Positions 37,962-64,000 of a stretch of 64,000 nt of DNA are shown in pieces (within the stretch, counting starts at the first letter, position 1; the number at the start of each line of letters is the position of its first letter). Source of the DNA: Cordylochernes scorpioides (lineage: Eukaryota; Arthropoda; Arachnida; Pseudoscorpiones; Chernetidae). Made by a program: the position numbers and the translations under genes. The DNA is taken from assembly GCA_030710605.1 (NCBI GenBank), contig CP092877.1, forward strand, positions 248,001-312,000, written 5' to 3'. The notes beneath the pieces were generated by a model. That model had not been told where the DNA came from. It worked only from the letters and a program-made list of their open reading frames with translations, and searched no databases.

Positions 37962-40749
37962 TGTTGGGTCAGATTTTCCACCAAACAAGACCCAACAAAG
38001 ATGTAAACATTTACATCATATAAATATATACGCAGTGTCTCGCCGAAGTGTTTGTTGCCTAGGTGGAGAACTCCCAACGATGGCCGACGATGCTCCATTC
38101 CCACGAAGGATGTACAAAGAGCACATGTACAAATAAAACTAGACACTTGAGGACACCAGACTTCCATGCCGAAAGCTGATGCCTGGTGGGGAGGAAGACA
38201 CGGGTGACATCCAGAGACATCCGTGCTGGGAGCTGCTGTACCATATGTACATATATCCCCCTCATTTTAGTTAGAGGTGACCAAAGGAAAACAATTTTGT
38301 CATATAAACATTAAATCAATAACCTTTTTTTATATACTCGGGATATATATATATATTATTTAATTTACTAAAGGAATTAATTTGTTTTTCAATATACAAT
38401 TTTTTTTTTCTGAGCGGCAACACGGTAAATTGGGCGTGGTCATGATCACGTGCGTGTTTGCTTTCGACGAATGAAAATGCCAGCCAATAGAAACTTTGGC
38501 GTGATCAGCGAATGAAAATGAAGAGAGGCAAGGATAAAAGGAGGTTTTCTTGGCTAAATCGGCAGAGATACACAGAGTCGCTCAGTGACAGGAGAGATTC
38601 AGCCAGTCGGGCCTGAGGCCTGAGACGTAGAGGAGACCAGACCTTGCCGCCGCTTTCGAGAGAAGGTAAGCCCCCGCCATTATGGCTTAGCTCCCCCTTT
38701 TATTTTTCAAGTAGAAACTAATCTATTTAGATTTTGAATGGGCCCTAAAGGGCTTTAAATAACTAAAAAGGAATGTTAGGGTTCTTATATCTTGTCCCGC
38801 TAGAATAGATGGAGATCTATGCTTTCCCCTATATAAAGAAGAATTTGTAACCTTAAGTCACCTCCACCTAGATCATTATGTAAATAGCATGTCTCGCCAG
38901 TATGAAATGTCCCCAAAAATCTTGCCTAATCCGAATAAATATCTAGTACACAACTTATATGGAGAGTTTTGTTTCCCCTCATACATTTTTTTCATTCTTT
39001 TGTTTTATGGTACTACCCCCCCACATCTTATTATAACAAATTGTACTGTAATATAGAGCTTCTGGCTCTAATGGAATAGAGTTGTGTATCGTACCGTATT
39101 GTGATACTTTAACACAGGAACAGCGGTAAATACGATTCTACCCGCTTTGAGGGTATCTCCTTGTCAGGTTTCCGTAACATGTATTTTTATATGTGGAATT
39201 TACCCTTCTTTCACTGTTTAAAATGAAATATTGTATGGTTCTTACCTATTTGGAGGGAATACTACTAATAAAATTAAGCCTTCCAATAAATTGCTGACCA
39301 CATGTACTGTCGAAAGTGCCTGTCATGTCCTCAGTGATTAAATAGGCCAGTTCTCCTGCCTGTGTTTCAGTGTGTTTTTCCATCATACTTACTATATATT
39401 ATTCGTTGATTTAATCTTAGTAAAGACCCATCTTGTCTTATCACTCATTGGTTTTGATCCCCTCATGATGTTATTGAAACCCCTTTTGTTTTAAGAATAT
39501 TACAAATGTCATTGTCAATAGTATAAGTCTATAATCTTGCTTGTTTTATAGCTTATTTTGTTAGACTTTGGTATAATCTTTACAAGTAGGGTCCCTTCCA
39601 TATATATCCAGATAGTAATCTAATTGAATGTATTTTGTTGGATCTTTGTTATAAAAATCGGGATTAAAAGGTTACCTGCATGTTTAATCAGATTTTTCTA
39701 CCAATAAAATCTGAACCTGGTACTTCATGATACCTAATTTGAAATATTGATTTCAACTTATTATACTTCAATAGAAATGTTAATTTGGTCTTATAGTTTC
39801 TAATAATAACATGTTCATCTTTGATCCCCTAAAGTCGTTGGATGATCTCAGAGAACGTGACACAAAAATGGGCGTGTCACGGACCCGTGTCCGTCGGTCT
39901 GTAGAGGCGGCCAATAGATGGCGATCAATTCCAGCGTCTATTTTGATGGCAGAGCCGACCATTATTTCATAGATCATTTAAATTAGTGTAGGAACGGGAA
40001 TAACTCAATATTTACCTCCTTTCTTCCTGAGTATACGTGAGCCTTAATTTAATGGGGAATGTCTCTACACATCTGCCCTAAACTTTCCACACTATATCCT
40101 TTGTGTATGAATCTATTTACAATTGATCTGTAGAAACTATAGAGATCTATTGCTATAATTTCCCTCTATGAAACAGCTCCCAGCGTCTTCAGTGGGTTGC
40201 TAAATCGCCAGAAGGTGTCTTTATAGATTGTCCAATTTAATAATGATTTCATGGGTTGTCTGATGATGAGGGAGAATAGTAAGGAATAAGTCGTACCAGA
40301 TTTCGCGAATAAAGTCGGGGAAGGACATTATTCCAGGAATATCTTAGAAGATGGCAGACACCCGAAGGGGGGCCCATCATTATCTCTTTTTTCTTCAAAG
40401 GGGAAGTCGATACCCTGAGAAGTTGGACCCCACATTCCATAGACCTTCGTTAGTCCCCGAGACACCCGACACTCCTATACATTCCAGGAAGGACCTGTCA
40501 ACGGTCCTCCCGATCTGAGCCCCCTTTGGGGGGGTCCCTCCCACGCCTTGTATGGAAGAAAGTTTTCACTTGAGTCCTCCTGTACCTTGTATATTATCTG
40601 ATACTCCATCTCCTCAAGTATAACCTAGCTGTATAAGTCCTATATATTTGCCTATTCCTATGTCACACTTGTATATCTTAAGAAGGAAATTTTACTAGGT
40701 CACTCCTTACATGCTCCGTTCCCATTGGTCTAAAATCGGGAACGCGACA
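37962..40749 (+). mobile_element. 2788-bp TG...CA insertion, candidate solo long LTR
   Basis: Starts TGTTGGGTC, ends GGGAACGCGACA, and is flanked by cctg on both sides (37958-37961, 40750-40753). The uninterrupted copy at about 5468 has one cctg. Both ends can form hairpins (tgttgggt...acccaaca; cgttccc...gggaacg). Inside, a TATA-like ataaaag at 38534-38540 is followed about 130 bp later by a good splice donor gagaag|gtaagc at 38666. No PBS, polypurine tract, gag or pol was seen. TG...CA with a 4-bp repeat suggests an LTR, but 2.8 kb is long, so another element type is possible. A 46-bp piece of its 5' end lies at 1591-1636. Confidence 0.6.
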
Positions 40750-41140
40750 CCTGTACTCTGTGAGAACTGTTAAAGGTCTCCCAAGGTGCAGAGAGGTACT
40801 GGAAAACTCCCCATCCTGACTGCTCCTCTCGGTCAACACAATATAGCGAGAGTTACAGGGACTCACACCATAGCTTGGTGTTGTCAGGTCATCCACCTTG
40901 GGACATATGGCTCGACCACAGGGAAGGGTGTCTGAGCCCATCTCAGGCCAGCTTGGTGTTGGTGGGGTCAGGTCACCCACCACAGGTCAGGTGGCTTGAC
41001 CACAGAGAAGGGGCGTCTGAGTCCATCTCGGACTATGGCTCGGTGTTGTCAAGGCTAAAGGTAATTCCAGGCTCCATCTCTACACCTTACATTCACCAGA
41101 GGTTTTCAGATTAGATGGGGAAAGATGGGACATGGTTAGG
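40750..41140 (+). repeat. Interspersed block, 3' part (as 5470-5860)
   Basis: Continues the block interrupted at 37961; nearly identical to 5465-5860, including the internal about 90-bp duplication. Confidence 0.85.
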
Positions 41141-41644
41141 GTAAATTGTGGCATACTGTGGTCACGAGGTGTCCTGACACATTTAAATATGAGACTAGAT
41201 AGGAAATCATTTAGACACCCTCTCCTCAACCTTTAAATAATGATTATAAAGAAAAAAAAATGAACCAAAGAACAGGGACTCATCGAATAAACTACAAAAT
41301 TTAATGATCCAATTTAAACAGATGATTAAAAAAATTATGTCTCCCAAGAAGAAACTAGGTAAAATTAGAGCGAATATTCAACTGAGTTCAAATTTTCAAA
41401 TGTCCTGAATGGTTGCGTCTTCCGAAAAAAAAAGCTAACCTATTAAATGTAAAACTAATTTTCTAAGACATAACCAATTATTACCCTAGTATTGACAATT
41501 TTTTAAAGGTCCATTCACATTGCCTATAGCATAAAAAACAGGGCACCAGGCAATTTTTTAAAACAAAATAATAATGATAATATTTGAACTTTTAGTGAAA
41601 TTGAAAAAAACACTCGCATTTATATAATTACTAGCCGAATGACC
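41141..41644. other. AT-rich stretch, no gene recognised
   Basis: No coding sequence found. It ends in ctagccgaatgacc right at the gap, the complement of the phrase to the right of the first gap (ggtcattcggctag, about 9990-10003). Confidence 0.6.
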
Positions 41645-41744
41645 NNNNNNNNNNNNNNNNNNNNNNNNNNNNNNNNNNNNNNNNNNNNNNNNNNNNNNNN
41701 NNNNNNNNNNNNNNNNNNNNNNNNNNNNNNNNNNNNNNNNNNNN
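41645..41744. other. Assembly gap, 100 N
   Basis: Placeholder-sized gap. The inverted copy of the left region starts at the very next base. Confidence 0.99.
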
Positions 41745-43369
41745 AGTGGTCGGTTTACGCGGCAAGTCGTGAGATTACCTGGTGAGGCGCTTGGGTTACC
41801 AATAGGTAATATAGGTTCAAATTGAGAAACATGAAGTTTTAATATAAAAAAAAAATCAACAGATAAATCAATGAAAATGTATTAGAAAAAAATTCATGAA
41901 AAGATACTCACTTTCTTAACAAATTCATTTCTGGAATTTCTTCATTTTGTTTTCGTCCTATTCTTGTGATTTAATCTGATAATTTTAATATAGCTGAATT
42001 CTTATGTAAATTATATTTTAGCAAGCATTCGCGCGCGCATTCCAGAAATATTTCAAAAGTATATTTTCAGCTTAAAAAAAAAAATATTTTTTTTTTCATT
42101 TTCCTCTCAAAATTTTTATACAATAAATTTCGCATCACTAATTTTGTTTTGTCACGTGAACAATTATATCGGCGTTAGAAAATTAAAACCAAAGTTTCAG
42201 GTAAGTTAATAACTTGATACGCTCCTGAAACCCTGGATTATATATATTGAAAAAAAAAAGCCATTTCCTGACCGCTCACTTACATTTTGTATATATATAA
42301 TATATAGGTAAGTTGTATTGTAGAAGCTTTATCTTTAAATGCATTTTGGCTTTTAAAATTAGATTTATCGCTTATATATACAATACACCTCTCTGCTATT
42401 TAGAAACTTTCCGGTAAGAGGACACCTCTACCTAAAGGACACTTTGGCTCTGCAATTAGGTGTCCTTTACAGGGAGGTTCTACTGTAATAATAATATATA
42501 ATAATGTGTTTCCCCTGCCGGCATCTGAATTTATTATAGTTATATGTTTTTATTTATGTATACTTAATTTTGTTATTTTAAATATATATATAGTGATAAA
42601 CATTCATTATAAAAAGTTTTTTTTTTTTTAGAATGCCCGCAGGGGAACACATTATTATGTATTCTTATTACAGTAGAACCTCCCAGTAAAGGACAACACC
42701 TAATTGCAGAGCCAAAGTGTCCTTTAGGGAGAGGTGTCCTCTTACCGGAAAGTTGCTAAAGAGTAAAAATGGTAATTTTGCATATGAAAACTGTCCTTTG
42801 TAGAGAGGTGTCCTTTAGCGTGAGTGTCCTCTCCTGGAGGTTCTACTGAATTTTAAATGAAACACACATTTTAGGCTAACGTACTTTCCTGCTAAATAAA
42901 TTTGCTTACCACAATACTTCTAAGCAAGAGAGTGAGAGCTCCAATTTTATTTTATTTCCAAAAAAGGACAAAATTTAAATAGTTTAAAATTGAGAAATAA
43001 ACAAGATAAGCCTTTGGGCTTTTTCTTCCTACTGATCAATTTACTGATTTACTGATACAATTACTGATTAATTTACTTTTTTTTATTATACAAGAAACAG
43101 AAAATTTACTGTAATCAAACAGTTGTCCCAGAATTTTGCATTAAGTTTATATCCCAAAAAGATTTACAATCCTCAAGTAACTCCACCATTGGAAGTTCTC
43201 TTACAATATACACACTGGTGATACACTTGCAAACCCACCATGATTATCATGCGTAGTTGCAAGTTTTAAAAAATCATTTGCAATAAATAAATAAATATTC
43301 ATCTAAGAAGGTCAAAGCTTGAGACCATCTCAAGTTTTTCCACAAGCTATATTTGTATATATATATATG

Positions 43370-43650
43370 TCATAATATATACTCTTCCAGGAATAATAAA
43401 GCAAGCCTACAGTCAACCCAGAGAGAGACGGGAGGGTAAGGACCGGTCACTTTAGACATCAGCGACATTCCAAGGGGCGACAACTGGGGTCCGTCTGTCA
43501 ACACCTCGGGACTTTTAAGACAGTTGGGGATTGTGTGCGACACGAACGGCCGCCCGGCTTTGCTGGGCCCGGCTCTCCCCCCTTCTCTCTCTCTGGTTGC
43601 CTGGGTTCCTCTTCCAACTTGTGGTGTGATTATTTCTCTTCCCACCTTAT
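43370..43650. other. GC-rich island (right-arm mirror)
   Basis: Mirror of 32960-33240; same unassigned content. Confidence 0.5.
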
Positions 43651-44635
43651 TATACTGTCACATAAATATATATAAATCTAACGGAGTTTCATTATTGTTT
43701 GGTAATTTTGTACTCCTGAAGTAGGGCAGAAATGCCTTGAGAGAAGGCAATACAAAATAAACAGAAACTCCAGAAAAAAAATTATTATTTAATTTAAACC
43801 GTATATGAATTGAAACCTTTGGTTATCTATAAATCTAATAGAGATCATAGCTGCCTTTTACAGTAGATCCTCCCTGTAGAGGACACCTAACTGCAGAGCC
43901 AAAGTGTCTTTTACAGGGAGGTGTCTTCTTATCGAAGTGTTGCTAAGTAGTAAAAATGGTAATTTTGAAGATGAAACTGCCCTTTGTGGAGAGGTGTCCT
44001 GTAGCAAGAGTGTCCTTTCAAGGAGGTTCTACTGTAATACAGAAATATAGGAATGTTCACAACCAATGAAATGTACATTGTGATAACATGGCAGCTGGTC
44101 TCTCAAGGAGTGAGTCTAAGGTTGGGTTAGACTCCAACATCCGTATAATCCTGGGTTTTCCTCAATCCTGGGATAAAGCCGGGACTGAAATTCATTTTTT
44201 GTTATTCTACGCCAAGAGGCATAGAGTTTATTTCAATATATTTTCACTTTTATATAGTCACAATGACATGGCACTTGCTTCAATGAGAATAACTTGAAAG
44301 TCATATATTTTGTGTGCCGGCTTTAAGATGATTACCTGTAAAAGTAAGCATGATTACACAATTGCTGTAATTACCAGTAATTGTAATCACAGTTTGCTAA
44401 CAGTAGTGATTTAGTTGTAATTATATAAAATGTAATCATGATTAATTGTAATTATAGAAAATGGAATAATGCAGGAATTGATGCACAGAACTAGAGTCAG
44501 TCCTAAATTACAAAGGAATGTGAAAATGTGGCCCTATCATACTTTGAGATATAATTTATTTAAATAAAAGCACATAGATCATCATAAGTTAATGGCACAC
44601 GCATATTTGTTACCTATTTCTTTTTTGTAAATTTT

Positions 44636-44940
44636 ATTTATCCCAAGTACACATGGTACAGGCCATGATAATCATGGTGGGTAGTTAGCGACTGCTTTTA
44701 CTGTAAGTGAGTGCATCACTTGTCTACACATGTGAAAACAGTTTGACTTTGCACATACAAATGTGCCAGAGACCCATTTGGTTAATTGTACTCACTGGTG
44801 GGGTGGACTTTTTGCAAGAATCGGGGGCCATTGGAGCATTTTTCTTAATTAGAAAAAGTGTCTAATGCGGGATTTGATCCTGAGTCATAGCGGTATAGAC
44901 CGTCCACCTCCATATATTACATTAGCTGCTGCTCCTCCTT
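44636..44940 (-). mobile_element. tRNA-derived SINE (right-arm mirror)
   Basis: Mirror of 31680-31985 with a few substitutions. Confidence 0.8.
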
Positions 44941-44994
44941 TATTGACCCAGAACTACTTTCCATTAAAACATTTCCTTACAAATATTCCAACAA

Positions 44995-45555
44995 ACTGAA
45001 TTCAACTGACTCCATGATATTTGGCCAACCCAATTTCTTGATAAATCAAGAAAAGCCAACCACCAACACGCTTCAGGCTGTTGGGCTCTCGTCAGTGTGG
45101 CTGTAACTCAACCACCAAAAATTTGGTCCAAAGAGGTTTCCTGAGAAATCTAGAAATTGTATTTAATGCAAAATTGCGACAAATACTCTGTTCATGTGAA
45201 AAAATAGGAAAAAAGCCCAATGTAAGCGGCTTGAATATGCCCTCTTTTTTTTTTTTTAAATATTAACACCTGACCTTTTTGTTTTCTTTTTCACATGAAC
45301 AGTGTATTTATGAAAATTTGACCGTAATTTGACCCATTTCTTGAAATCTCAGGCAGCCCCACATATAAAATATTTGGTCGTTGAGGTACAGCAAGCACCA
45401 CACTGATGAGGGCTAGTAGCCCGAAACATGTTTGTTGTTGCCTTTTCTTGATTTATCAAGAAATTGGGTTGGCCAATTATCAGGGAACAGGATAAATCAA
45501 CCGTAGTTGATTTCTGTTCCACTAGATGGCGCTCTGCCATCTAAAAATCTCTGGA
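44995..45555. repeat. Inverted-repeat element with hammerhead-like core (right)
   Basis: Mirror of 31040-31612. The intact core lies on + at 45395-45440; the other arm is decayed. Confidence 0.75.
45395..45440 (+). ncRNA. Candidate hammerhead ribozyme core
   Basis: CTGATGA at 45403-45409, stem II GGGC-TAGTA-GCCC (45410-45422), GAAA at 45423-45426, ACATGT palindrome, then T. Flanking caccaca can pair with tgttgttg with one mismatch, better than in the left copy, giving stem I. Confidence 0.55.
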
Positions 45556-45811
45556 TATATCTTTTTTGAATCTAACACCCACACCTGGTCTTTAAAAAAT
45601 ATTTCTTCAAATTTATATAGATACATTTATTAATGTTCCTCATTTGTACTCAAATGTTTTATTATAAAAATGTATTCTCTAAAACATCGTACATTATTTT
45701 TCTTATAGGTAAAAAATGCTTCTCCTTTTTCCTAAAAAAAAAAAGAAAATAATTATCATGGTTTGACATTTGTTATTTTAAAGAATAATTCCATCTACTA
45801 CATTTATCTGA

Positions 45812-63650
<17,839 letters not shown>

Positions 63651-63679
63651 TTATATATATATATATATATTAAAAATAA

Positions 63680-64000
63680 AAAAGGCATATCCTGACCAGG
63701 AGCACATGTGCTTTTCAGAAGGCAGAGCGCCATCTGGTGGAACAGATATCAACTATTCATTGATTTAACCTGTTCCCTGATATTTGGCCAACCCAATTTC
63801 TTGATAAATCAAGAAAAGCCATCCACGAATGCGTTTCGTGCTTTTGGCGCTCGTCAGCGTGGAGTAGGCTGTACTACTGCGATCAAAAAGATTTTTTGGT
63901 CCCAATGGCTTCCTGAATTGTTTTTTCATGTGTAAAGCATATTTATACAAGTTTGGCCTTAAATACTCATTTCTTGGTTTTTTGGGAAGCCATTGGGACC
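63680..64000. repeat. Inverted-repeat element, cut by window end
   Basis: Mirror of 20297-19964. The visible arm has the decayed ctgacga form of the hammerhead-like motif on the minus strand at about 63825-63870. Confidence 0.75.

Overview
This is a repeat-saturated window of an animal nuclear genome. The only host gene I can support is GDP-L-fucose synthase (GDP-4-keto-6-deoxymannose 3,5-epimerase-4-reductase, the animal GFUS/TSTA3 family). It has GT-AG introns filled with LINEs, LTR elements, mariner, Tigger-like MITEs and tRNA-derived SINEs. The AT-rich background and the mix of Tx1-like, R1-like and RTE-like LINEs, copia and mariner suggest an invertebrate, perhaps a lophotrochozoan. That placement is inference, not proof.

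Layout. 1-9861 holds a foldback/tandem repeat array (1-1592), a decayed Tx1/L1-like LINE on + (1637-about 4300), an interspersed block (5000-5860), RTE-like debris and a decayed Ty3/gypsy element on - (about 6420-9640). A 100-N assembly gap lies at 9862-9961. 9962-14500 carries hairpin repeats, LINE fragments and a mariner-type transposase relic. 14625-30765 on - is a complete seven-exon GFUS gene (319 codons plus stop). 34851-41644 is a spacer with a second copy of the Tx1-like LINE, the same flanking block as at 5000-5860, and a 2.79-kb TG...CA insertion with a 4-bp target repeat. A second 100-N gap lies at 41645-41744.

From 41745 to the window end the sequence is an inverted near-copy of 34850 back to 19964: 34850 pairs with 41745, 30765 with 45845, 24661 with 58969, 21546 with 62420 and 19964 with 64000. 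It therefore carries GFUS exons 1-3 again on +; exons 4-7 would lie beyond the window. The arms differ mainly by clean mobile-element presence/absence. The left arm has a Tigger-like insertion and a solo copia LTR. The right arm has the full copia element, an R1-like LINE inside the mariner, and a tRNA-SINE. They also differ in a 61-bp minisatellite (4 versus 18 units) and in a 54-bp repeat spanning the exon 2 splice acceptor (4 versus 1). Because the inverted copy begins exactly at an assembly gap, it may be the alternative haplotype scaffolded backwards rather than a true head-to-head duplication.

The most interesting candidate biology is (1) hammerhead-ribozyme-like cores, with a compensatory change in stem II, inside inverted-repeat elements at 19.9, 31.2 and 45.4 kb; (2) the in-frame multiplication of the GFUS exon 2 acceptor; and (3) the nested insertions in the copia element. 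I see no bacterial operon, CRISPR array or defence system.
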